A stretch of DNA of 55,822 nt from an uncultured Bacteroidaceae bacterium (GTDB taxonomy: Bacteria; Bacteroidota; Bacteroidia; Bacteroidales; Bacteroidaceae), in contig CAKQYA010000019.1 in NCBI GenBank assembly GCA_934293005.1, forward strand, positions 1 through 55,822. The letters run 5' to 3'. A program made the position numbers and the translations under genes. The notes below the pieces were generated by a model. The model was not told the origin of the DNA. It worked only from the letters and a program-made list of their open reading frames with translations, and did not search any database. Within the stretch, counting starts at the first letter, position 1, and each line of letters begins with the position of its first letter. Of this stretch, positions 1 to 7,986 are shown piece by piece.

Positions 1-390
1 GCGCCTCATTTTCATTATACAGGTGTTTAGTTACCTTTTGCGGAGATATTCATTTTTGTTTTATAGAGGAAAGATATAAAAATATAACGAGAAAACATAA
101 TATCAATATTTAATTTATCTGACTATGAGATAAAATTTTGTTACACTTTCTTTAATGAAGTTTAAAAATCAAGAGTGCGCCATACAATTTCCTTTGTAGC
201 ATGCACTCGCAAAGCCAAATCGGGATTTTACGCTCTCGCGCATGGATGAGCCTGTCTCCATTTATGTTGCTTAAATTAGAATGCAAAGTCTTTCAGAATA
301 TTCTTTAGATTGTTATCGCAAGCGCATGCCACCCCCCCTGCACCTCACCCAAAAATCGCTCATCATCACGTGAGGAAATGAGCGGTGCAA

Positions 391-549
391 AGTGGTCATT
401 AAGGTCATGGTCATTAAGGTCATTAAGGAAATCAAATAATGTGTCTTTACCTCTATATAATTATATATTTAGATATATAATTATATAGGCCCGATTTTGC
501 TTTTCCATTTTCGCTAATGACCTAATGACACATGACCTTAATGACCACT
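391..549. repeat. Nested inverted repeat with iteron-like GGTCATTAA copies
   Basis: A perfect 19-bp inverted repeat joins 391-409 and 531-549. The left arm region holds direct copies of GGTCATTAA at 394-402, 409-417 and 418-426 plus a partial GGTCAT at 403-408. The right side has the reverse-oriented CTAATGACC at 514-522, CTAATGACA at 522-530 and TTAATGACC at 538-546. At the centre is a second perfect inverted repeat, CTATATAATTATATAT at 453-468 and its complement at 473-488, with a 4-nt loop (TTAG). This symmetry fits a multi-site protein-binding region or a small mobile or structured element. I do not recognise it and its function is unknown. Confidence 0.85.
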
Positions 550-589
550 CTCATTTTCGTGCCTAAACCAAGATTTAGAGCCTTAAATA

Positions 590-621
590 TTTGCTTTTCT
601 CATTGATTTTTAGTAACTTTG
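590..621 (+). promoter_or_regulatory. Bacteroidota-type promoter upstream of DUF4248 gene
   Basis: TTTG at 590-593 (-33) and TAACTTTG at 614-621 (-7) are separated by 20 bp, matching the primary sigma factor consensus of Bacteroidota. It would drive the DUF4248 gene with a leader of about 125 nt. Confidence 0.7.
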
Positions 622-755
622 CATCATAGAAGCACACTAATAAAGGCTGAAGAGCGAAGGGGTCCTGCAAGCAGTCAGGAGATAAAGAATGAGGTGGACA
701 CGTGCTTCCGCATCGAAAATATCATCAAACCTACCCCCTAAAAACCATCAGCAAC

Positions 756-1004
756 ATGAAAAATCAAGGCAAATCGGCAGACCTCCCCCACTTTTTCAGG
801 AACCTGCCCTACACAAAGAAGGAGCTTGCCCTCATTTATTTCCCCCTTTCCGACCCCCACGTGGCCGTAAATCGCCTCATGGGTTGGGTAAAACGCTGCA
901 AGCCCCTGCATGAAGCACTGCTAAGTATAGGCTACAACAAGGCCTCAAAGTGGCTCTCGCCGCGCGAGGTCAAGCTCATCACGGAATATCTGGGCGAGCC
1001 TTAG
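756..1004 (+). CDS. DUF4248 domain-containing protein
   Basis: This 82-aa protein matches the DUF4248 pattern of Bacteroidota: an N-terminal Y-x-K-x-E-L-A-x-x-Y-F-P segment, a central tryptophan-containing helix (MGWVKRCKP) and the hallmark ending ITEYLGEP. I start it at ATG 756 rather than the in-frame ATG 702, because the conserved domain begins soon after 756 and the extra 18 residues do not look conserved. DUF4248 genes are commonly found beside HU-like DNA-binding proteins, 'smalltalk' small proteins and sometimes an amidase. The next genes here fit part of that set. No function is established; the compact helical fold suggests nucleic-acid binding, which is only inference. Confidence 0.82.
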   Translation: MKNQGKSADLPHFFRNLPYTKKELALIYFPLSDPHVAVNRLMGWVKRCKPLHEALLSIGYNKASKWLSPREVKLITEYLGEP

Positions 1005-1403
1005 GCTGAGCCGCCACAATGAGGCTCTCATGAAGCCTGCGCATCGAATGCCCTTCCCCTCGCGCCGTGCGAGGCGGAAGGGCTCTCATCCCGAACGCAT
1101 CCCGAAGGCAGGCCGCACGGGGCCATCGGCATTCTCATCCGCCGAAGATGGGTGGCAGACGTTTTTTTCAAGAAAATGGCATCAAATCGCACGCAAAGCA
1201 TCAAAACGCATGATTGGCTGCAAGCGAATGCCGTATCTTTGCTGTGCGAACGGAAAAGACCGGGCAAGCGAGCAGCCTGGGCATGACCGTAAGGGCCGAA
1301 TCTGATGGCCGCATGCCCGATGGCGCCTGGGCGCGGCGGCGGATGAGGCAGAGAGAGACACACGCAAGTTATCACAAATCACTTAAAGCAAAACAACGGC
1401 AAT
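1005..1403. other. Intergenic stretch between DUF4248 and the smalltalk-type gene
   Basis: A GC-rich stretch with no convincing gene. It contains a strong hairpin at 1051-1082 (CCCTTCC-CCTCGC paired with GCGAGG-C-GGAAGGG) directly after the DUF4248 stop, with no T tract. A possible -7 element TATCTTTG lies at 1234-1241, with only a weak TTGG about 17 bp upstream. Several further GC-rich self-complementary segments lie at about 1290-1350, so the downstream genes may have a structured leader. Confidence 0.5.
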
Positions 1404-1514
1404 ATGAGCGAATCAAGAAAGAAAGAAACCGTGAAGACGGTGCTGCAGTTTATCGTCAGCGTGCTCACAGCACTCCTCGCCACTCTCGGCGTGCAGAGCT
1501 GCTCTTGCATCTGA
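1404..1514 (+). CDS. Smalltalk-type small protein (36 aa)
   Basis: A short frame of 36 codons begins at ATG 1404. The protein has a charged start (MSESRKKET), then one hydrophobic segment (VLQFIVSVLTALLATLGV) and ends in QSCSCI. This charged head, single hydrophobic helix with an LTALLATLG core and cysteine near the C-terminus is the layout of the tiny Bacteroidota family called 'smalltalk protein', normally about 30-36 aa and found beside DUF4248 and HU-like genes. The Cys after a hydrophobic stretch could alternatively be read as a minimal lipoprotein signal. The role of the family is unknown to me. It sits 162 bp before the decapeptide-repeat protein gene and is probably co-transcribed with it. 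Confidence 0.75.
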   Translation: MSESRKKETVKTVLQFIVSVLTALLATLGVQSCSCI

Positions 1515-1676
1515 AAACATGAGGCAACGGAATGGCTGCAAGAGAGCGTGAAGGCAGAGCGCAGCCAGATGGCTGCCCAAGAACCCGAAGCGGCAACGGA
1601 ATGCCTGAGAAGAATTCCGAAGGCGGCCGCACAAAGAGAAAGAATCACTCAACCCCTTAAATCAAACAGAATCATT

Positions 1677-2282
1677 ATGGCAAGAATCACTCCTATCGAT
1701 GTCATCAAGGGCATCAGCGGCAAGTATGGCAACGGCTCAAACGACTACTTCGCCACCAACTCGTCAAGCAACAGAATACACCTCGCCAAACTCACCAACC
1801 CTTACAAGGGTCCGGCCACAGAGAAGCAGATGGCACAGCGAGAGAAGTTCGGCACCCTGCAGGCGGCTGCTTCGGCATGGCTCAACGCCAACCGCCCGGG
1901 CGAGAAGAACGGCCCTAAAGGCACGGCCGAATACCAGAAGGCGCAGAAGCTCAAGCGCGCCTTCGCCCTCTCGAATGTGAACCAGGTGCTCTTCAAGTAT
2001 ATGGACGAGAATGGCGGCATCCACCTGCCTGACGGCTCTGGCTCTGAGGGCGGAAGCTCCAAGCCAGGCACATCTGAGGGCGGAAACACCAAGCCGGGAA
2101 CAACCGAGGGCGGAAACACCAAGCCAGGCACATCTGAGGGCGGAAGCACCAAGCCGGGAACATCTGAGGGCGGAAACATCAAGCCGGGAACATCTGAGGG
2201 CGGAAGCTCCAACCCAGGCACATCAGGCTCAGGCACAGACCAAGGCAGCGACGGTGACGGCAACACCGACAGCATGGACTGA
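1677..2282 (+). CDS. Hypothetical protein with C-terminal decapeptide repeats
   Basis: A 201-aa protein. Residues 1-118 form a basic, probably folded domain (starting MARITPIDVIKGISGKYGNG) with a central segment rich in Gln, Arg and Ala. Residues 123-182 are six tandem copies of the decapeptide SEGG(S/N)(S/T)KPGT. The tail (183-201) is Gly/Asp/Ser-rich and acidic. I start at ATG 1677 because the conserved-looking MARITPIDV begins there and codons upstream read like non-coding DNA. I do not recognise the N-terminal domain. Its place after DUF4248 and the smalltalk-type gene is where an HU-like DNA-binding protein is usually found, but the sequence does not look like HU. A strong terminator follows at 2336-2373. 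Confidence 0.7.
   Translation: MARITPIDVIKGISGKYGNGSNDYFATNSSSNRIHLAKLTNPYKGPATEKQMAQREKFGTLQAAASAWLNANRPGEKNGPKGTAEYQKAQKLKRAFALSNVNQVLFKYMDENGGIHLPDGSGSEGGSSKPGTSEGGNTKPGTTEGGNTKPGTSEGGSTKPGTSEGGNIKPGTSEGGSSNPGTSGSGTDQGSDGDGNTDSMD
2043..2222 (+). repeat. Six 30-bp tandem repeats encoding decapeptides
   Basis: Six in-frame 30-bp units (GGCGGAAnC-type core with AAGCC and GGCACATCTGAG segments) encode the decapeptide array. Copies differ at a few bases, mostly at the fifth and sixth residues. Near-identity between copies makes copy-number change by slippage or recombination likely. Confidence 0.9.
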
Positions 2283-2335
2283 CCTTGACGCCAGCAGGAC
2301 AGGCGGCAGCACATCTGCCACACCTTGAAAACGAA

Positions 2336-2373
2336 AAGCGCATGCGCCAGAAGATTGTCTGGCACATGCGCTT
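2336..2373. terminator. Strong hairpin between the decapeptide-repeat gene and the MATE gene
   Basis: A 16-bp stem with one mismatch pairs 2336-2351 with 2358-2373 across a 6-nt loop. It lies between convergent genes (plus gene ending 2282, minus gene ending 2468) and can serve both strands. Confidence 0.75.
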
Positions 2374-2467
2374 GCTTTGTATGTGAAATGTAAAATGACT
2401 GCTCATGAATGGATAAGGCAGATTGGGTCAGATCAGGCAACGATGGCCAGCCTCTTTTTTCTTGCTG

Positions 2468-3790
2468 TCATCCCTTGGCGCTTTTGCGGAATTGAAGGAA
2501 ATAGCAGACACCGGCTATGGTGAGGCCGAACGGGAATGACCACCAGATGCCGGCAGCTCCCATGCCGCATGGAAACGCAAAGAAATAGGCAAGCGGCACG
2601 CTTATGACGCAATAGGCTATGAATGCGTAGGCCATCATTGCCTTCACGCTCTCTATGGCGCGCAAGGCGTTGGCGTATATGGTCTGCAGACAGTCGCCAA
2701 ACTGATAGCAGGCGAAGCATGGGAGGATGGTGTAGAAAAGCGACTTCACACTTTCGCTCGTGGTGAATGCGGCGGCTATGTATGGCGATAAGGAAAGGAC
2801 GCCAGCTGTGGCTATGATGCCAATGGCCATGGCAAGGGCAAAAGACACATTGGCCGTCTTGCGCACTTCTGTCCAATCGCCCAATCCGCGATAATGGGCC
2901 ATGCGTATGGCCGCTGCGGAGCCAACGCCATAATAGGTCATGAAGCACACCGTGCCTACTGTGCATGCTATCTGGTGCATGGCCAGCGCGTCTGCGCCTA
3001 TCCATCCCATGAAGATGGCGCAGATGTTGAACGAGCCTGCCTCAAGGCAAAGCTGGGCTGATATGGGCAATCCTAAGCGGGCGAGAAGCAGCATGCCTTT
3101 CTTCGTGCAGCTTGGCGGCTCAAGGCCTGGGGCTGTCACATCAGAGAGGCGATGGCGGTACACAAATCGGCGTATGGCCAGATACATGGCTATGGGCATG
3201 AGGATGCGCGAGATGAGTGTGGCGAGTCCGGCGCCGGCGAGTCCGAGGTCGAGCAAGAAGATGAAGAGGTAATTCAAGATGAAATTGATGATGTTTGCTC
3301 CGAGCATTATCCACATGGGGGTCTTGGTGTCGCCCATGGCATCGGAAAATTGCTTCATGGAATTGAACATTGCCATGAATGGCATTGAAGCAAGGACGAT
3401 GAGGAAATAAGGGCGTATGAGCGGCAGGAGGTCTGTTGGCTGCCCGAGATGCTCGATGTTGATGTAAACGAAACTCATTGCCGCCACGATGAAGAGTGAG
3501 GCTATGAGATTGAGAGCGTTGCTGTTGTAGGATGTTCTCAGCACCTCCATGTTTTTCTTTTGCCCGTAATAGCGTGCCACGATGGGCGATGTGGCGTATG
3601 AGATGCCCATGAGGAAATATACCACGAGGTTGAACACGTTATTTACAAATCCAGCAGCTGAGAGTTCGGGTGTGCCATATTGCCCCACCATAATGGTGTC
3701 GGCCCATCCCTGCATGATATTGCCTATCTGACCAATGATGATCGGATAGGCAAGATGTGCGATTGAAATGATTCTTGCAGACTGTCGCAT
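2468..3790 (-). CDS. MATE family efflux transporter
   Basis: This 440-aa integral membrane protein has about twelve hydrophobic helices and the MATE N-terminal signature: AYPIIIGQIGNIMQGWADTI, followed by MVGQYGTPELSAAGF, and GISYATSPIVARYYG in helix 2. The length is typical of the family (about 440-460 aa). MATE proteins export cationic drugs or organic metabolites with Na+ or H+ antiport, and the substrate cannot be read from sequence. It lies downstream of the DUF6057 gene with a 131-bp gap that contains two direct repeats, and ends facing the plus-strand accessory genes. Confidence 0.93.
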   Translation of the reverse strand: MRQSARIISIAHLAYPIIIGQIGNIMQGWADTIMVGQYGTPELSAAGFVNNVFNLVVYFLMGISYATSPIVARYYGQKKNMEVLRTSYNSNALNLIASLFIVAAMSFVYINIEHLGQPTDLLPLIRPYFLIVLASMPFMAMFNSMKQFSDAMGDTKTPMWIMLGANIINFILNYLFIFLLDLGLAGAGLATLISRILMPIAMYLAIRRFVYRHRLSDVTAPGLEPPSCTKKGMLLLARLGLPISAQLCLEAGSFNICAIFMGWIGADALAMHQIACTVGTVCFMTYYGVGSAAAIRMAHYRGLGDWTEVRKTANVSFALAMAIGIIATAGVLSLSPYIAAAFTTSESVKSLFYTILPCFACYQFGDCLQTIYANALRAIESVKAMMAYAFIAYCVISVPLAYFFAFPCGMGAAGIWWSFPFGLTIAGVCYFLQFRKSAKG

Positions 3791-3811
3791 CTATGTATTG
3801 AATGATTATGT

Positions 3812-3874
3812 ATTATTTGATGACCTGTATTTTTTGATGATCAGAATTATTTGATGACCTGTATTGTTTGATGG
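3812..3874. repeat. Two imperfect direct repeats of about 28 bp, period 34
   Basis: The units at 3812-3840 and 3846-3874 both begin ATTATTTGATGACCTGTATT and end TTTGATG, differing at a base or two. They lie between the MATE start codon and the DUF6057 stop. A short palindrome TGCGTC-GTT-GACGCA follows at about 3892-3906. This could be an operator pair for the MATE gene or a simple tandem duplication. Confidence 0.8.
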
Positions 3875-3921
3875 GCAGACATTTGCAGCCTGTGCGTCGT
3901 TGACGCACCAACGTTGTCTCA

Positions 3922-5172
3922 TCATCGTGGAGAAAGCGACCCGTGCGCTTTCTTGCCGAAATCGTGATACCACCAGAATGTGTTGCCGTACATTCTGTGT
4001 GAACGGTTCAAACATTCCTTTTCATCGGTCAATGTTGCTTTCAGATAACAATAATCGTTGTATGACGACAAAAATTCGGCGTCGGTGAATCGGGCTATGG
4101 TGTCGCTCCCTATCACCACTTTGCCATCATGGGCATAATCGGGATTGCCCGATATGAGCAATGCTTCGCGATATGCTCTGGGAAGGCTGTCGGCTGCTAT
4201 GGGGGGCAAACTGTCGTTGACGCCGGCTATGGTGACAAAACGATAGAACTTGGGCAATTCGTGGGCGAAGGACTTGAGGTCGTCTTTGAGCAGATACATG
4301 CACAGGTAATAATCGTTGGTGTGGGCATTGGCAAGCGTGTCAGCGTAGAGCAATTGAAAATAACGTGCTTCGTCTCTCACATTCTTTCCGCAAACAGCTC
4401 CGAGATGAGCGCATATTTCAGTAATGGGCACCCGGTATAATGGTGTGGTGTCGTGAATGTCGACCAGGCCTTTCACGCCGTAAAACTGAGGATAGTCGAA
4501 GATGCGCTCAGGCAGTTGGCCGATACGAGAGAGCGCATACATGCGGAGCTGTGTGAGGCGCTGGGATGTGCGCAACGACTTCTTGCCCACTTGCGCGGCT
4601 TCATCGCATTTGCCTTCAAGGATGAGCCGTTCGGTCTTGAGTTCGTAGTGGTAAACATCGGAGGTGTGCGACATGGAGCCTGCTGTGATGATGAGCGCAA
4701 AGAGGATGATGTAGTTGGGATACAGAAGAGACTTTGTGCCATATATCCGGGAATCGTCGTCGTGGTGCAACGAGCGTATCACGAATACCGACAAGGCATA
4801 GGCCAACAAGACCAATGGAGCTCCCCATGACCATGCTCCGAATGTGAAATGCATCAACACGTCGCTTGTGGCATCTGTGAAGATGATGAGCAGCAATGTG
4901 GACGGCACATACGACAGGGCGTGCCAGCTTGATGGCAAGCGAGAGAACATGGCTACGCACCATTGTACAGACTGAAGGACAATGGTGGAGGTCAAGGCTC
5001 CGGCCAGCAGATTGTAGCTTGTCAAGCCTTTGGAATAGACGTGCTGCGCTTCTGCAAGCACTTCTCCTTGAAGGAAATAGAGGTAGCAGAATGTGAATGC
5101 CATATATAGAAGGCCGCAGGAGTAACGTATTATTCCTGCGGTTTTCTGTGTGTGACGATAGTTGTTGTTCAC
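3922..5172 (-). CDS. DUF6057 family membrane protein
   Basis: A 416-aa protein. The N-terminal half has about five hydrophobic segments (roughly residues 15-35, 55-75, 85-105, 113-135 and 150-167), and a soluble C-terminal half from about 170 onward contains helical, TPR-like stretches (for example ERLILEGKCDEAAQVGKKSL). I assign it to DUF6057 from the overall layout: a membrane bundle followed by a large extracytoplasmic or cytoplasmic helical domain, known in Bacteroidota. No function is established. It lies 97 bp downstream of the branching enzyme on the same strand. Its C-terminus is slightly basic and ends in SPR. Confidence 0.65.
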   Translation of the reverse strand: MNNNYRHTQKTAGIIRYSCGLLYMAFTFCYLYFLQGEVLAEAQHVYSKGLTSYNLLAGALTSTIVLQSVQWCVAMFSRLPSSWHALSYVPSTLLLIIFTDATSDVLMHFTFGAWSWGAPLVLLAYALSVFVIRSLHHDDDSRIYGTKSLLYPNYIILFALIITAGSMSHTSDVYHYELKTERLILEGKCDEAAQVGKKSLRTSQRLTQLRMYALSRIGQLPERIFDYPQFYGVKGLVDIHDTTPLYRVPITEICAHLGAVCGKNVRDEARYFQLLYADTLANAHTNDYYLCMYLLKDDLKSFAHELPKFYRFVTIAGVNDSLPPIAADSLPRAYREALLISGNPDYAHDGKVVIGSDTIARFTDAEFLSSYNDYCYLKATLTDEKECLNRSHRMYGNTFWWYHDFGKKAHGSLSPR

Positions 5173-5269
5173 TTGTCGGATTTTTGCTTAAATGATTACT
5201 AATGGGTATGCTTGTTGTTGCCAAGACGGGGCTGGCTGCTTAGTGTTTGATGAGACGGCCTTGCCTTAT

Positions 5270-7381
5270 TCATTTCATCTTGCCTTCATTGTGTTGGCGA
5301 CGAAGCACAACAGCCGATCTGGCTGGTATGTAAAGCTTCAGCCAACCCTTGCCATCTTTCTCATATATAGGGTCGTAATTGGTGAAATGACGTACAGAAT
5401 CATCTGCCAGTTCGTTGCCGCCATATATTTTGCTGTCGGTATTGAGCACCACTTCATAGCATCCCTGCGGAACGATGAAGCCATAGTCGGTGTAGGAATG
5501 AAGAGGCGAGAAGTTGAAGACGAAGAGAAGGTCGCCTCTGGAGTATGCGAGAATCTGGTCGCCGTCGTTGTGCCACACCTCCACTACTGGTGTCTTCTGG
5601 AAATTCTTGACAGAGGATATTGTCTTGAGCATGGCCTTGTCGAAGTCGCCAAGATAACGGTAGCACAACTCGTCGTTGTCGACAAGATTCCATTGGCGGC
5701 GCGCATACTTATGGCTCCATCCGTTGCCTTCACGTGGGAAATCTATCCATTCAGGATGTCCAAACTCGTTGCCCATGAAGTTGAGATAGCCTCCGTTCAT
5801 GGTTGAAGCTGTGAGAAGGCGTATCATCTTGTGCAAGGCTATGCCTCGATTGGCCACGATATTCTCATCGCCCTTGCGGAAATGCCAATACATGTCGGCG
5901 TCGATGAGACGGAAGATGATGGTTTTGTCGCCCACAAGAGCCTGGTCGTGCGATTCGGCATAAGAGATGGTTTTCTCGTCCTGGCGGCGGTTGGTCGTTT
6001 CCCAAAACATGCTCGATGGCTTCCAGTCCTCATCCTTCTGCTCCTTGATGGTCTTGATCCAATAGTCGGGGATGTTCATTGCCATGCGGTAATCGAATCC
6101 GTAGCCTCCATCCTTGAATGGAGCAGCAAGTCCGGGCATTCCCGACACTTCCTCTGCTATGGTTATGGCTTTAGGGTTGACCTCGTGGATGAGCAGATTG
6201 GCAAGGGTGAGATATGCTATGGCTTCATCGTCCTCATGTCCGTTATAGTAATCGGCGTAGCTTCCAAAAGATTCGCCAAGGCCGTGGCTGTAATAAAGCA
6301 TGGATGTGACTCCATCAAAACGGAAGCCATCAAACTTGAACTCTTCAAGCCAATACTTGCAGTTGGAGAGCAAATAGTGGAGCACTTCATTGCGTCCGTA
6401 ATCAAAGCATAGCGAGTCCCATGCCGGATGCTCGCGGCGGTCGCCATGCATGAAATACTGGCAGCCATCGCCTGCAAAATTGCCAAGGCCCTCAAGCTCG
6501 TTCTTCACAGCATGAGAATGCACTATGTCCATGATGACGGCAATGCCCATCTGGTGGGCTGTGTCGACCAGTTCCTTGAGCTCTTCTGGTGTGCCGAAGC
6601 GGCTTGAAGGCGCGAAGAAATTGCTGACATGATAGCCAAATGACCCATAATAAGGATGTTCGGCTATGGCCATCACCTGGATGGCATTGTATCCGTCGGC
6701 CTTGATGCGAGGAAGTATGTTGTCCTTAAACTCTTTGTATGTGCCCACCTTTTCAGCATCTTGCGCCATGCCTACATGGCACTCGTAGATGAGAAGCGGA
6801 TTGGTGTTGGGCTTGAAGTTCTTTTTCTTGAACTCATAAGGATGGGCTGGCGCCCATGCCTGAGCCGAGAATATCTTGGTGACTTCATCTTGCACCACAC
6901 GATTGGCGTATGAAGGGATGCGCTCGCCTTCTCCGCCTTCCCATTTGACCTTCAGCTTATAAAGATCGCCATGGTGAAGCTGGCTGCTCTTGAGCTTGAT
7001 TTCCCAATTGCCATTGTCGATGCGGGACATCTTGTAATCTTCATTTTCTTTCCAATCGTTAAACTGGCCAATGACATATATCTCGGTGGCATTAGGAGCC
7101 CATTCGCGCAAGACCCAGCCTCTTGGCTGCTTGTGGAGGCCAAAATACATGTAGCCGCTGGCAAAATCAGACAAAGTCTGTTTGCCGCCATTGGTGAGCT
7201 GGTCGAGTTTGCTGAGTGCGTGTTGATGACGGCCCACAATGGCGCCTTCGTAAGGCTCAAGCCATGAGTCGTTTTTCACCAAACCGATATGCTTTGTTTT
7301 GGAAGCCGATTTTTTAGCAGCTGTTGGCACAGCAGTTTCTTTCGCTTTTTGTGTCGTTTTAGATTTCTTGCATGTGACCAT
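5270..7381 (-). CDS. glgB: 1,4-alpha-glucan branching enzyme (GH13)
   Basis: This 703-aa enzyme creates alpha-1,6 branches in glycogen. It has an N-terminal CBM48-like domain (about residues 55-150), a GH13 barrel and a C-terminal beta domain. The catalytic set is visible: nucleophile D356 in GFRFDGV, acid/base E410 in AEEVSG and the transition-state Asp D479 in SHDQ. The layout resembles the eukaryote-like branching enzymes common in Bacteroidota rather than the E. coli form. The first 35 residues are Lys/Thr/Ala-rich and look like a disordered extension. The start codon lies 6 bp after the YhcH-type gene's stop, so the two are very likely one transcript. No other glycogen gene is in the window. 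Confidence 0.92.
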   Translation of the reverse strand: MVTCKKSKTTQKAKETAVPTAAKKSASKTKHIGLVKNDSWLEPYEGAIVGRHQHALSKLDQLTNGGKQTLSDFASGYMYFGLHKQPRGWVLREWAPNATEIYVIGQFNDWKENEDYKMSRIDNGNWEIKLKSSQLHHGDLYKLKVKWEGGEGERIPSYANRVVQDEVTKIFSAQAWAPAHPYEFKKKNFKPNTNPLLIYECHVGMAQDAEKVGTYKEFKDNILPRIKADGYNAIQVMAIAEHPYYGSFGYHVSNFFAPSSRFGTPEELKELVDTAHQMGIAVIMDIVHSHAVKNELEGLGNFAGDGCQYFMHGDRREHPAWDSLCFDYGRNEVLHYLLSNCKYWLEEFKFDGFRFDGVTSMLYYSHGLGESFGSYADYYNGHEDDEAIAYLTLANLLIHEVNPKAITIAEEVSGMPGLAAPFKDGGYGFDYRMAMNIPDYWIKTIKEQKDEDWKPSSMFWETTNRRQDEKTISYAESHDQALVGDKTIIFRLIDADMYWHFRKGDENIVANRGIALHKMIRLLTASTMNGGYLNFMGNEFGHPEWIDFPREGNGWSHKYARRQWNLVDNDELCYRYLGDFDKAMLKTISSVKNFQKTPVVEVWHNDGDQILAYSRGDLLFVFNFSPLHSYTDYGFIVPQGCYEVVLNTDSKIYGGNELADDSVRHFTNYDPIYEKDGKGWLKLYIPARSAVVLRRQHNEGKMK

Positions 7382-7387
7382 ATTACA

Positions 7388-7831
7388 TTACGCTTTAATC
7401 TTAAAAATTACTTTCTTTATCTGTTGTTCGTCCGAGATGCATGGAGCATGGCCGTCTTGAGGGAAGAAGATGGCGAACTCGCCTGGATGCACATCGATGT
7501 AAGTCTGCGCGCGTCCGTCATAAAAGGTTATGTCTTTCTCTTGATTGTAAGGCGACACAGGAAGAATGGCGCGTGGAGTGTATCCAATAGTTTCTGTGCA
7601 TGATAGTGGTATCTGAATGTCAATCATCCTGTCGTGAGTCTCAATGCGAGCTGCATCGATGCTCTTTCCCTTTGCAACGCTGTAATTGACAAAGAGGTCA
7701 TCGCCTTCAATGATGACCTTGCCTTCTGGCTGTGCCTTAATGTCTGTTGCCTTCATGTATGCCACAACCTTCGCGAAGAGAGGGTTGATTGATGCATAAT
7801 TGCTGAGATTTTCAATTCTGTCTAAAATCAT
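7388..7831 (-). CDS. YhcH/YjgK/YiaL family protein
   Basis: A 147-aa cupin-fold protein of the YhcH/YjgK/YiaL (DUF386) family. Family features visible include ETHDRMIDIQIPL, a mid-protein tyrosine/proline segment, and HPGEFAIFFPQDGHAP with the conserved metal-site-like Glu and His residues. Members are linked to sialic acid or other sugar catabolism, possibly acting on anomers or intermediates, though the reaction is not firmly settled. The gene precedes glgB by 6 bp, suggesting that both are made together. Confidence 0.9.
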   Translation of the reverse strand: MILDRIENLSNYASINPLFAKVVAYMKATDIKAQPEGKVIIEGDDLFVNYSVAKGKSIDAARIETHDRMIDIQIPLSCTETIGYTPRAILPVSPYNQEKDITFYDGRAQTYIDVHPGEFAIFFPQDGHAPCISDEQQIKKVIFKIKA

Positions 7832-7986
7832 GGCTGTAGTGTTCTATCGGGTTAATAGTGTTTAGTTAGTTTCTCTTTTCTGACAAGCCGTTGCTGGTGT
7901 GGGGCCAACATGTTTCGTAGCAGCTTGCTATGGGCATGGAGGCCTGTCGTGATTTCCGCACGGGAGCTGCTGCAGAAGAAAAATGG

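Larger units (their letters stand above)
1..755. other. Gene-free region left of the DUF4248 gene
   Basis: No convincing coding frame is visible. The stretch is AT-rich and holds an imperfect hairpin at 173-208 (GAGTGC/GCACTC outside, TACAA/TTGTA inside), a nested inverted-repeat element at 391-549 and a promoter at 590-621. The left edge of the window cuts whatever lies upstream. Confidence 0.6.

Noticed and set aside
391..549. Ends of an insertion sequence
   Set aside because: The arms enclose only about 120 bp with no transposase, and no flanking target duplication is evident.
1548..1676. Longer N-terminus for the decapeptide-repeat protein
   Set aside because: The in-frame stretch from 1548 to 1676 reads as non-coding, and ATG 1677 opens the conserved-looking MARITPIDV.
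2043..2222. CRISPR-like array
   Set aside because: Units are contiguous and in frame with no unique spacers; they encode a peptide repeat.
1802..2440. Antisense 212-aa frame opposite the repeat protein
   Set aside because: It is proline-rich only because it mirrors the SEGG...KPGT repeats, and it crosses the terminator at 2336-2373.
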